In this document: positions 31,705 to 40,168 of the stretch, one piece after another
Layout: the number at the start of each line of letters is the position of its first letter
Numbering within the stretch: position 1 is the first letter of the stretch
From: CAYNZP01 sp964401835
Lineage (GTDB): Bacteria; Planctomycetota; Phycisphaerae; SM23-33
DNA: 47,610 nt
Direction: 5' to 3'
NCBI GenBank assembly: GCA_964401835.1
Contig: CAYNZP010000017.1
Location: 1-47,610, forward strand
Notes under the pieces: model-generated
Database searches by the model: none
The model's input: the letters and a program-made list of their open reading frames with translations, nothing else
What the model was told of the DNA's origin: nothing
Program-made: the position numbers and the translations under genes

Positions 31705-34509
31705 CTAGATGTCACCACCTTCGTTTATCGAAGCGTAGACTTCATTGGCCATGCTTCGAAGGACGGCATCAAGATCATAAAGTATACCGTCAATAGTCTG
31801 TTCGTTGGTAGCCAGGAGGATATCCAGAACCGTCATTTCTGTATTGTCGGCAACTCCGAAAGCCGCTCCGCTATCACCGATATTAAACGTTGCGATACCA
31901 ACACCGCTTGCGGTTACCAGGAAGCCATATTGTGCGGCGGAATTACCAGCCAGTGTAGAATTGGTGACGTATGTGGCGAAGGCTGTAGCCATTACCTGGG
32001 CGCCAATCTTGGTTGGGCCGGCCTGACCTTTTTTCTTCTTGGCCTTGAACAGCGCGCTCCTGTAGTAAGTCGCGACCTGTTCATTGGTCTTTCCTGCCAG
32101 ATCAGCTCCAGTTGCGCCATAAATATTCGGGAAAGTCGCAGCCAGCCAATCGCCAAGCTGTGTTGCATTCGCATCGCCATTTAGAGACTTAAGAAGGTTC
32201 TGACCGTTCTTATTCTGCCAGAAACCAATTGTGGCGGTCTGGCCACCAGTGACAGCCTCGCCAGATTCGGGTCTTTCGCCAAAGTTATAGTTCATGGCGT
32301 CAACACCGGTAACCACATCGATATCAGAGAACGTGTCATCGCCTACTGTTCCGCTATTGCCGAGTTCCATTGTTTCTTTACCATCGGCATAACCGGCAGG
32401 TTGGGACTCGGTTATTGTGTAATTGCCTGGTCTCAGGTCGGCAAACATATACATGCCGTCTACATCTGATAATTCAGTGATGTTAACGGCATTTCCTCTG
32501 TCATCCTGGCCGGTCAGTGTGACTTCGACATTTTCTATAGCCTTTTCGCCAAAGTTTATCTCGCCGTCATCATTAAAATCTTCATAGACAAGACCGGAAA
32601 GGCTTGCAGGTGCAATTTCTGCAAAATTATATCCAGTGCCCACATCGCCACTGGTAACGGCTATGCCGCTGATGACATCATCGCCAACTGTCCCGCCGAG
32701 GTTTCCTGCAGCGTCAGCGCCGTCGAGGTAACCGGCTGGCTGGGCTTCGGAGATTGTATAGGTGCCCGGACGCAGGTCAGCGAAACTGTACCCGCCAGAG
32801 GCATCTGTATTCTGTGCAATATTGATAGTTTCTCCGAGATCGTTTGTGCCTGTCAGTGTGATAGCTGTACCAGCAATGCCGACGTTATCGGCATCTACGA
32901 CCTGACCGGCGAGGCTTGAAGGAATTACTTCTGTAAAGTTATAGCCTGTGCCTTCATCGCCACTGGCAACGGCTATGCCGCTGATGACATCATCGCCAAC
33001 TGTTCCTCCGAGGCTGCCTGCAGCGTCAGCGCCGTCTAGGTAACCGGCTGGCTGGGCTTCGGAGATTGTATAGGTGCCCGGACGCAGGTCAGCAAAGCTG
33101 TACCCGCCGGAGGCATCCGTATTCTGTGCAATATTGATTGCTTCACCGAGATCGTTAGTGCCTGTCAGCGTGATAGCTGCACCGGCAATGCCGACGTTAT
33201 CCGCGTCGACGACCTGACCGGTGAGGCTTGCAGGTGCGACTTCGGCAAAGGTATAACCTGTGCCTTCATCGCCACTGGCAACGGCTATGCCGCTGATGAC
33301 ATCATCGCCAACTGTCCCACCAAGGCTGCCTGCAGCGTCAGCGCCGTCGAGGTAACCGGCAGGCTGGGCTTCGGAGATTGTGTAGGTGCCCGGACGCAGG
33401 TCAGCGAAGCTGTACCCGCCGGAGGCATCTGTGTTCTGTGCAATATTGATTGCTTCACCGAGATCGTTAGTGCCTGTCAGCGTGATAGCTGCACCGGCGA
33501 TACCGACGTTATCGGCATCTACGACCTGACCTGTCAGGTTTGCAGCTTCGAGTTCGCCGAAGTTGTAACCATCGCCAGCCTGTTCGCTATCTACGAGGAT
33601 AACGCTGATCTGGTCGTTGGTAACGACGCCACCCAGTGTGCCGGCTGAATCTATGCCGTCAAGATAATCAACTGGATGTGTCTCGGTTAAGGTGTATTCG
33701 CCGGGGGTGAGTGTATCAAAGCTGTATTGTCCCAGTTCGTTTGTTACAGTAGCCCGGTTGACGGTGTTTCCGTCGTTGTCGGTTCCGGTAAGCGTAACGA
33801 TTACATCGCTGATTCCGACTTCGCCTTCATCGGCAATGCCGTCATTGTTGGCATCGACGAAAACCTGTCCCGTCAAAGGCCCGCCTGGCAGTGCTTCCAG
33901 CTGGGGTATCGGTCCCAGTACGCCCTGACTCATGCCGTTGAAATCTACCGTAAAGGTGCCATCGAACGTGGAACTCAACGAGGTCATAACCATGCCGATG
34001 TCCTTGCCCTCGAAAAACGGCATCAAGGCTCCACCGGTTGGGGTTAGGCGGAAATCGTACTGGTCGGTATTCGTTCCTGAATTAAGATAGCCGAAATCGG
34101 CAATTTCACCAGTTAACAGAACGCCCGAGTAATCCGAGACTCTGTCGCGGTTGATGTCGATCTCACCTTCGATGACAAGGTCGTCACCAACTACACCGCC
34201 GACCAGGTTGCCGTCATTGTCCACCTGGATATGAAACTGGAAATCGCTGGGGTTGGTTATTCTTGTGGCCCTGCCGCCAAGAGTGAAGGATATCCCTGTT
34301 GGAAAAGCGTCTGCCTCAAACGTCTGATTCAGGGAGTCGTATACCAGGGTACCATTTGCATCGTAATCTATGTCAGGTATCCCGATTTCTGCACCGACAC
34401 CCAGTAACGATAGCAACAGCCTGTCTTCAAGCATTTCGCATCTGGGTTGGAGGTCTGAGCCTTGGATGTTACTAGAATTTCCCAGCCTTTTTGGCATCTT
34501 TTCGGACAT
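31705..34509 (-). CDS. Secreted SdrD-like repeat protein with planctomycete LEPR-type N-terminus
   Basis: A 934-residue extracellular protein. I choose ATG 34509 because GAGAGGG precedes it. Its N-terminus lacks a normal signal peptide but carries EMLEDRLLLS, the LEPR-xLL-type signature of large planctomycete secreted proteins. A globular N-terminal domain follows, then an SdrD B-like domain, three nearly identical 104-residue SdrD B-like repeats with NVGIAGAAITLTGTND and GGYSFADLRPGTYT cores, one diverged repeat, and a C-terminal domain of about 200 residues starting TIGFWQNKNGQ that recurs in bacterial surface proteins. Beta-sandwich repeats of this kind act as rigid stalks. Function is likely adhesion or cell-surface structure; no enzymatic site is seen. 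Confidence 0.82.
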   Translation of the reverse strand: MSEKMPKRLGNSSNIQGSDLQPRCEMLEDRLLLSLLGVGAEIGIPDIDYDANGTLVYDSLNQTFEADAFPTGISFTLGGRATRITNPSDFQFHIQVDNDGNLVGGVVGDDLVIEGEIDINRDRVSDYSGVLLTGEIADFGYLNSGTNTDQYDFRLTPTGGALMPFFEGKDIGMVMTSLSSTFDGTFTVDFNGMSQGVLGPIPQLEALPGGPLTGQVFVDANNDGIADEGEVGISDVIVTLTGTDNDGNTVNRATVTNELGQYSFDTLTPGEYTLTETHPVDYLDGIDSAGTLGGVVTNDQISVILVDSEQAGDGYNFGELEAANLTGQVVDADNVGIAGAAITLTGTNDLGEAINIAQNTDASGGYSFADLRPGTYTISEAQPAGYLDGADAAGSLGGTVGDDVISGIAVASGDEGTGYTFAEVAPASLTGQVVDADNVGIAGAAITLTGTNDLGEAINIAQNTDASGGYSFADLRPGTYTISEAQPAGYLDGADAAGSLGGTVGDDVISGIAVASGDEGTGYNFTEVIPSSLAGQVVDADNVGIAGTAITLTGTNDLGETINIAQNTDASGGYSFADLRPGTYTISEAQPAGYLDGADAAGNLGGTVGDDVISGIAVTSGDVGTGYNFAEIAPASLSGLVYEDFNDDGEINFGEKAIENVEVTLTGQDDRGNAVNITELSDVDGMYMFADLRPGNYTITESQPAGYADGKETMELGNSGTVGDDTFSDIDVVTGVDAMNYNFGERPESGEAVTGGQTATIGFWQNKNGQNLLKSLNGDANATQLGDWLAATFPNIYGATGADLAGKTNEQVATYYRSALFKAKKKKGQAGPTKIGAQVMATAFATYVTNSTLAGNSAAQYGFLVTASGVGIATFNIGDSGAAFGVADNTEMTVLDILLATNEQTIDGILYDLDAVLRSMANEVYASINEGGDI
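32606..33541. repeat. Three tandem 312-bp repeats within the SdrD-like gene
   Basis: The same landmark (the ACC of the NVGIAG codons) recurs at 32869, 33181 and 33493, exactly 312 bases apart, each unit coding 104 residues. The copies are nearly identical in DNA as well as in protein, so recent duplication or gene conversion is likely. Copy number could change by recombination or be mis-assembled. Confidence 0.85.
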
Positions 34510-34612
34510 TTTAAATACCCTCTCTTTCAATATGCAGCAACTAGTTCGCAGCCCCTCAGACTGCGAAAACCCTCCATGGATTTGATATGTGCATCCTTAC
34601 GGCTGCGTGGAT

Positions 34613-35252
34613 TTATCGTCTTTTTCTTTTTCTAAGCACCGCACCAATGCCAGCAACACTCAGCAATGCAATGGAAGTTGGCTCCGGCATGTAGAAAGTG
34701 TTGCTAACGCCGTTATAGTTGTTGTCGAAATCAATATTGAAAACCGGATCGTTGGGATCGTTGAATTCGTCGATACTCCAACCCGAAAGAATCACACCGA
34801 TCTGGTCGCCGGGGTCAGGAAGCCCAGCACCTTCATGGGTGAAGGTGAATTCGAACAGATCCTCGGCACCAGAGCCAAAACCTGTGAGGTTAGTTGATGT
34901 AAAAAGAGGAATCAGATTATAGTCCAAATCCTCGTCTGTTACACTCAGGGATGTTTCAGCACCATTGACGGCTACGCCTGCGGTGGTAATCTCTACAGAC
35001 AGTTCAAAGTAGCCATAAAGATATTGGTCGATAAATTCATCCTCGTCGCTATAGAGATCAATATGTATAGCCACTGGCCGTAAAAAGGCCGTTGCCGCTG
35101 GCTGCGCCATCGGCATCATAGTTTATGAAGATGTCGCCTGAACGAACACGCGGAAAGTGCGTTATGTCAAGATCCAGGATATCTGCCTGCGCTGCGGATG
35201 CAAAGGCAAGAAGAAATACCAGTACGAAACAAAAAACCTTCAGTAATTTCAT
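34613..35252 (-). pseudogene. PEP-CTERM secreted protein gene, frameshifted
   Basis: The ATG 35252 has TTGGAGGG and starts a signal peptide (KLLKVFCFVLVFLLAFASAA) and a mature N-terminus (GDIFINYDADGAASGNGLFT). That frame stops at about 35058. The rest of the protein (HIDLYSDEDEF through a beta-rich domain) is in a frame displaced by one base and ends in MPEPTSIALLSVAGIGAV plus a basic tail, a PEP-CTERM sorting signal. Joining the frames near 35065 gives a roughly 210-residue protein. One base change in the TTTTTACGG neighbourhood explains the break. It may be a decaying gene or a base error; the neighbouring SdrD-like gene is another surface protein. Confidence 0.7.
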
Positions 35253-35500
35253 CGGTACAACCCTCCAAGTTGTAATGCTTCCCAAAAGAAGTCTTCCGTT
35301 TGTGCGGTGGGCTCAACACCGGGATAACAAACGAACTATTAACATGTGAGGAAAATTATACCATAAATCTCAAATCTGACAAGGGTTGAATGTAATCGTT
35401 CCTGCTAAAAAAACTTACGAATCACTTTTTTTCGCTGTAACTATTTGGCCTTAAAGGGGGTAGCCGGGGCGATTCAATTTCGTTTTTTGTCATAACTCTT

Positions 35501-36538
35501 TTATTCAAGAAGGCTTTTAAACCCCGGAGTCGATGTTTTTTTGTAATTTTCAGGGCCGCCGATGATTATCATCGCTTCGATACCGGATTCTGGCGGTATC
35601 AGCTTGAAACCTTCCGGGCCAAGGACGCTCAGGGCAGTTGCCCATGCATCTGCTAGCGTAGCTGTCGGAGCATAGACTGTTACCGAAGGTGAAACGCCGG
35701 CTGGCCGAAAGGTTCGGGGGTCGATTATGTGACTGTAACGTTTGCCCTGGATTTGTGAGTAACGATGGTAGTTGCCGCTGGTGCAGACGGCGCCGGCCTT
35801 GATTTTTAATGTTTCCAGCAATTCAGGGCTTGCCGGTTCGAACGGATTCTGGATGCCGAGAGTCCAATAATCGCCCTTTGGTGGTTTTCCGAAGCAGCGG
35901 ATATCGCCGCCGACGTCTATGAGCCCGCCCTGAACATCAGCGGCAATCATTGCCTCGATTGCCTTATCTATGCCGAAGCCCTTTGCAATTCCACCAAGAT
36001 CAAGACTTACTTCCGGGCCTGCCTTGATGACGCCGGCATCGGTAAATTGGATTAAGTCCCAATTTGAGCTTTCCCTTGCCCCCGTCAATTCCTGCTCGGT
36101 CGGCAGGCGGTTTTCCTTTGCACAGTCTTTCCAGAGTTTGACAAGTGGCTCGACAGTTACATCGAAAGCGCCATCTGTCTGCTTGGCAAGGTCTTTACTT
36201 ATTTTGAGAAGCTCGAGCGTCTCGGCTGAGAGTATAACTTCCTCCCCGGCAACTGCGGAATTGAGTTGTGACAATTCCGAGCTTTCAAGATGTCGGCTCA
36301 TCCTTACTTCGACATTTCGAAGAGCAGCCTCGGCGTCTGAAAGGGCTACATTTGCGGATTGGTAGTTTATGCTGCGTGCTACCGCTTTGAGTGTGCACCT
36401 TGTGCCCATGATGCCTGTGGGCTTGACCGTATAGGTTTTATTACGGAATGCGGACAGGGCAATTGCAAATATCAAAGCCCCAATTGCCAATAGCAGGATT
36501 GGTACTTTGAAAAAGATGAGTTTTTGTTTATTTGACAT
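35501..36538 (-). CDS. apbE: FAD:protein FMN transferase
   Basis: A 345-residue ApbE, which attaches FMN from FAD to Thr residues of RnfD and RnfG or NqrB/C. A membrane anchor or signal segment spans residues 9-30. It has the MGTRC start of the domain, the GAFDVTVEPLVKLW block, SLDLGGIAKGFGIDKA (about 187-202), GGLIDVGGDIRCFG for metal and FAD binding, and the SHIIDPRTFRPAG motif. Its start lies inside the end of queF (11-base overlap), so the two share a transcript. The likely partners are the flavinylated Rnf subunits encoded nearby at 27558 and 28665. Confidence 0.93.
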   Translation of the reverse strand: MSNKQKLIFFKVPILLLAIGALIFAIALSAFRNKTYTVKPTGIMGTRCTLKAVARSINYQSANVALSDAEAALRNVEVRMSRHLESSELSQLNSAVAGEEVILSAETLELLKISKDLAKQTDGAFDVTVEPLVKLWKDCAKENRLPTEQELTGARESSNWDLIQFTDAGVIKAGPEVSLDLGGIAKGFGIDKAIEAMIAADVQGGLIDVGGDIRCFGKPPKGDYWTLGIQNPFEPASPELLETLKIKAGAVCTSGNYHRYSQIQGKRYSHIIDPRTFRPAGVSPSVTVYAPTATLADAWATALSVLGPEGFKLIPPESGIEAMIIIGGPENYKKTSTPGFKSLLE

Positions 36539-36866
36539 ACTCAGCCGTCACTATCGAGTGCATTCCGCCGCGTGGTGTGAACTCACCCGTAACTGTCATT
36601 TTGCGTGGCTTGCAGGCTGCGACCAGGTCGTCGAGGATACGGTTGATTACGTCTTCGTAGAATACACCTTCATTGCGGTAGCTCTGGAGATAGAACTTCA
36701 GGCTCTTGAGCTCGATGCAGGTTTTATCCGCGACGTATTCTATCTCGATAGTGCCAAAGTCCGGCTGGCCCGTCTTGGGGCACACGCTGGTGAACTCCGG
36801 CGCGACATGCATGATGACGTAGTCTCGATTCGGATGCGGATTGTCGAATGTTTCTATTTCTGCCAT
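36528..36866 (-). CDS. queF: NADPH-dependent preQ0 reductase QueF (type I)
   Basis: A 112-residue QueF, which reduces 7-cyano-7-deazaguanine to preQ1 in queuosine synthesis. The catalytic Cys29 sits in EFTSVCPKTGQPDFG (24-38) with Asp36, and the IELKSLKFYLQSYRNEGVFYED block is the family's NADPH-side motif. ATG 36866 has AAGGAAAC upstream; longer versions run into the intergenic region. It is divergent from queC, with 82 bases between starts that must hold both promoters, and it overlaps apbE. Confidence 0.92.
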   Translation of the reverse strand: MAEIETFDNPHPNRDYVIMHVAPEFTSVCPKTGQPDFGTIEIEYVADKTCIELKSLKFYLQSYRNEGVFYEDVINRILDDLVAACKPRKMTVTGEFTPRGGMHSIVTAEYVK

Positions 36867-36948
36867 AATTGTTTCCTTAATATGCGTAATTGTGTTTACA
36901 AGATTATATCGATTGAATGCGAAAGTGAAGAGTAGTAACGTATATTCC

Positions 36949-37650
36949 ATGACAGAAAATGAAGATAAAATTGCGGTGGTGCTTCTTTCCGGCGGGCTGG
37001 ACTCGGCTACGACGCTGGCTGTTGCGCGGGATGAGGGGTTTTCCTGCCACGCATTGAGCTTCGATTATGGCCAGCGGCACAGCTTCGAGCTGGAATCTGC
37101 CAAGCGGGTTGCGGAATCGTTTGGGGTCGTTGAGCATCGCATTGTAAAGATAGACCTCTCAGCTGGCGGCGGTTTCGGCGCCAGCGCACTTACCGATATA
37201 ATCGCAGTCCCTAAAGACCGCCAGGACCTTGGCGACATTCCTGTTACATATGTCCCTGCCCGCAATACGATTTTCCTGAGTATCGCCCTAGGTTATGCCG
37301 AGGTGGTTGGGGCTTTCGATATCTTTGTGGGTGTAAACGCCGTAGATTACAGCGGCTATCCTGACTGCAGGCCTGAATTTGTCCAGGCGTTCGAGAAAAT
37401 GGCCAACCTTGCCACGGCAGCTGCGACCGAGGGCAAGGGCAAATACGCAATCCACGCTCCGCTTATAAGCATGACAAAGTCACAGATAATCCGCACCGGC
37501 CTGGCGCTTGGGGTGGACTATTCGCTCACACACAGCTGCTACGACCCGACACCTGACGGGTTGGCCTGCGGCCATTGCGATTCCTGTCGGTTGCGGCTGA
37601 CCGGCTTCGCCGAGGCGGGTGCAAAAGACCCGGTTAAATACCAAAAGTAA
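36949..37650 (+). CDS. queC: 7-cyano-7-deazaguanine synthase QueC
   Basis: A 233-residue QueC, an ATP-dependent enzyme that converts carboxy-deazaguanine to preQ0. The PP-loop SGGLDS is at residues 14-19, and the zinc site is a late Cys cluster (SCYDPTPDG..CGHCDSC). VNAVDYSGYPDCRPEF and KSQIIRTGLALGVDY are standard. ATG 36949 fits the family's N-terminus; upstream starts would add a hydrophobic stretch from the intergenic region. It is divergent from queF, so both steps of the preQ pathway are locally regulated. No preQ1 riboswitch is seen. Confidence 0.93.
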   Translation: MTENEDKIAVVLLSGGLDSATTLAVARDEGFSCHALSFDYGQRHSFELESAKRVAESFGVVEHRIVKIDLSAGGGFGASALTDIIAVPKDRQDLGDIPVTYVPARNTIFLSIALGYAEVVGAFDIFVGVNAVDYSGYPDCRPEFVQAFEKMANLATAAATEGKGKYAIHAPLISMTKSQIIRTGLALGVDYSLTHSCYDPTPDGLACGHCDSCRLRLTGFAEAGAKDPVKYQK

Positions 37651-37749
37651 AACTTTTTTTCGAACAAAAAGCCAACTCAGTTAGTATTATCTACTAATTA
37701 ATTGCAAGTCTTTGCCGAAATTCGCCTTGGGCGTGAAAGGGGTATTGAT

Positions 37750-38676
37750 ATGTTCTGGAAAGTTATGGCCGTTATCTGGACAGTTATGTTCGCTTCTCTT
37801 TTTGGAGCAACCAAGTATTGGATGAAAACCGAGAGGGTAACGGAATCAGCTGGGATAGAGGAATCAGAAGCACCTCGCGGGACGCAGGCGACTGCCTTGA
37901 TAGAAAATGTTCCCGCAAAGCATATGTTCATGCCTGAATTTATCGTTTTAAGCGATTCTGTCCTGAAGTCTGCCGCTAAGGAGTTTTTAAGCGACAAAAC
38001 AGTTCAGGACCTGAGAAATCAGATAAGCATAAGATTTATTGGTAGTTCCGATGTTGGATATATGGCTATCGATGTGAGTAAATGTGAAGAAAAAGCTCAT
38101 GCAAAAGAAATCGCCAGGGAAGTCGCACAGGCATATATACTTCACGCCAAAAAAACAATAAACAGCAAGCTTCTTCACCAGATTGAAGTACTTGAGGAAG
38201 AAAAACGAAGCTTGCAAAAACATTTGCAAGGCATTCGCAAGAGTGCAGAGCAGGAGCTTAGAGAGGTGAGAATTCCCTTTTTTTGGGAAAAGAGAAATAC
38301 TCTTAAAATTAGACTTCAGCTATTGACGGAAAAATTGATGGAATTGGAGCTTCGTAAGGCCAAAGCGGATTCTGCTTTAGCGAGACTTGAAGAGCATTTC
38401 CAAAAAGGGCGGACTAGTCAAGATGAATCCCTTTTGCAACAGCGAGAAGATGAAGCTATGGCTATAACAGCTCAATTACTTGAGTTGAGACAGTCATATA
38501 ATTTGGCCTCTGCCCAGGCCCGCGATGTTCAAGGGAATCTGATGAAGTTGGAACAACTTAAACATCAGAGAATGGGAGTTAATAAAAGGATCCAGACGAT
38601 TGAGGAAAAACTTATCGATTTGCGGATTCTTTTTAAAGGCGACGAAGGCGTTCCTGCACTTATAGGTGTGAGTTAG
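37750..38676 (+). CDS. Single-pass membrane protein with long coiled coil (Wzz/GumC-like architecture)
   Basis: A 308-residue protein. The ATG 37750 follows GAAAGGGG. Residues 2-20 form a membrane helix. A globular part with a long strand-helix pattern (about 60-130) resembles chain-length-determinant domains, with LRNQISIRFIGSSDVGYMAIDVS in the middle. A heavily charged helical region (about 135-300) with heptad-like leucines (QIEVLEEEKRSLQKHL) predicts a coiled coil. It lacks a second membrane helix and kinase motifs, so polysaccharide-export co-polymerase identity is a guess. It is flanked by queC and the convergent HEAT-repeat gene, with no glycosyltransferases nearby. Confidence 0.55.
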   Translation: MFWKVMAVIWTVMFASLFGATKYWMKTERVTESAGIEESEAPRGTQATALIENVPAKHMFMPEFIVLSDSVLKSAAKEFLSDKTVQDLRNQISIRFIGSSDVGYMAIDVSKCEEKAHAKEIAREVAQAYILHAKKTINSKLLHQIEVLEEEKRSLQKHLQGIRKSAEQELREVRIPFFWEKRNTLKIRLQLLTEKLMELELRKAKADSALARLEEHFQKGRTSQDESLLQQREDEAMAITAQLLELRQSYNLASAQARDVQGNLMKLEQLKHQRMGVNKRIQTIEEKLIDLRILFKGDEGVPALIGVS

Positions 38677-38678
38677 GG

Positions 38679-40157
38679 TTATTTGATTTCCTGGGCCAGG
38701 AGCGTTGCGGTCGGTTCAGCCTGGCCGTGGATTTTGAGAAGATACCAGCAGGCCAGTGTGCGAATGGTAACAGAGTAGTTGTCTGAACGCTTGAGTATGT
38801 AGGCGAGTTGCTGGGCGGCGCGGCCGTCGCCGAGTCGGCCTAGCATGAGGGCTGCGTCGGTGGCTAGTTCTTCGTAGGGGCTTTTTAGCAGGGGCACAGC
38901 AAGCCCGGCAGCCTCGCGATTTTTTGTTCTCATAAGCCCGGCTGCTACGCATCTCACCGTTGCACTGTATCTTTTGCTTAGCAGTTCTGCCAGTCCGGCA
39001 AACGCAGAAGCGCTTCCCGTATCCATCAGCAGCCCCGAAGCACGCGAGGCACGCATATGCTCCGGACCCATTGCGGCTGCATTGGGATTTGTCGATTCGA
39101 TGAAATTCAGAAATGGCGGCGTGTAGAAGTTCGCGTTTTTCCCGAGACGCTCAATGTCTTTTTTCGCCCGGTCCATTACATATTCGATGACGATTGGGTG
39201 CCCTGAAGCTATAGCCCGGGCCACGGCACGCGTTGCTGCCTTGCCGCCGGCGGGTCTGGCCAACTCAAAATTCGCCAGCATGCCAATTGAATCCTGTCGA
39301 ATGCTCAGCTTCTCGATATACTTCGTTGCGTTGGGGTGTTTTGAAAGTGCAGCCAGCAGTTGCACATTGAAGACTATATTGTGAGATTCGTTGATGGCGG
39401 CGACGATCTCGGCTGGTGCGTCCGAGCTGGACTTGGCCAGTGCCGAATAGGCCAGTATTCGCATCGGTAACGAACGGTCAGGAGAACCCGCTATCTTACT
39501 GGCGAATTCGCAGGCAGCTGCAATTTCTTTTTCTTCGATATAGCCGAGAATAAGGGCAATAGTTGCTGCGGCAGAGTTGGGGTCATCGGCAATACTCATG
39601 AGCCTGTCTTTGTATTCGCTATGCCCGGCCATCAGAAGCCTTGCCACAGAAAGGCCGGCTGTCGATGGGTCGTCTGAGTCTGCGAGTTTTTTCAGCGTCT
39701 CGACAGCGAGCGATTCAAAACCACGGTTCAGATCGAGAAGCCCACGGGCGGCTATGCATTTTATCTTTTCGTCCGGAATATTCAGTGCATCGGCGAGTTG
39801 GTGGGCATCTATCGCCTTGTTGTGCAGAAGGTGTACGAGGGCTTCTGCACGAATAGGCATTTCCGAATCGTTGGCGAACCGCTCTGTAAGGGCGGAATTT
39901 GCTTCTGCGTTATTGAATTTTCCCAGGGCAGCCGTAGAGAACATACGGACATTTTTGTCGCCTTTTTTTGAAAGTGTGACAAAAAGCGGCTGAGCTTCCT
40001 GGCCCTGGACAGCTTCCAGTGCTGCCAAAGCCTCGTTCCTTGATTGCCTGTCTTGGAAAATTTCCGTCAGGTGCTGTTGTGCGAACCTGGCGGTGTCGGC
40101 GAAGACTGATGCCGCAAATACTACGAGGCAGAAGGTAACTGCAAAAACCCTACGCAT
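38679..40157 (-). CDS. Exported HEAT-repeat protein
   Basis: A 492-residue protein with a signal peptide (residues 1-20, cleavage near VFA-DT). The rest consists of helical hairpin repeats of about 30-35 residues rich in Ala and Leu with D-x-x-V/A-R patterns, for instance VRMFSTAALGKF and the run of NSALTERFANDSEMPIRAEALVHLL, which fit HEAT or armadillo-like solenoids. No catalytic motif is visible. The role is probably a periplasmic or surface scaffold. It ends three bases from the convergent coiled-coil gene and starts 12 bases after mgtE on the same strand, so the two may be co-transcribed. Confidence 0.75.
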   Translation of the reverse strand: MRRVFAVTFCLVVFAASVFADTARFAQQHLTEIFQDRQSRNEALAALEAVQGQEAQPLFVTLSKKGDKNVRMFSTAALGKFNNAEANSALTERFANDSEMPIRAEALVHLLHNKAIDAHQLADALNIPDEKIKCIAARGLLDLNRGFESLAVETLKKLADSDDPSTAGLSVARLLMAGHSEYKDRLMSIADDPNSAAATIALILGYIEEKEIAAACEFASKIAGSPDRSLPMRILAYSALAKSSSDAPAEIVAAINESHNIVFNVQLLAALSKHPNATKYIEKLSIRQDSIGMLANFELARPAGGKAATRAVARAIASGHPIVIEYVMDRAKKDIERLGKNANFYTPPFLNFIESTNPNAAAMGPEHMRASRASGLLMDTGSASAFAGLAELLSKRYSATVRCVAAGLMRTKNREAAGLAVPLLKSPYEELATDAALMLGRLGDGRAAQQLAYILKRSDNYSVTIRTLACWYLLKIHGQAEPTATLLAQEIK

Positions 40158-40168
40158 GCGTTAAACCC

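Noticed and set aside
32606..33541. CRISPR-like repeats
   Set aside because: The repeat unit is 312 bases with no spacers, and the whole array is coding.
36867..36948. preQ1 riboswitch between queF and queC
   Set aside because: The 82 bases lack the preQ1 aptamer core; only ordinary A/T-rich promoter-type sequence is seen.
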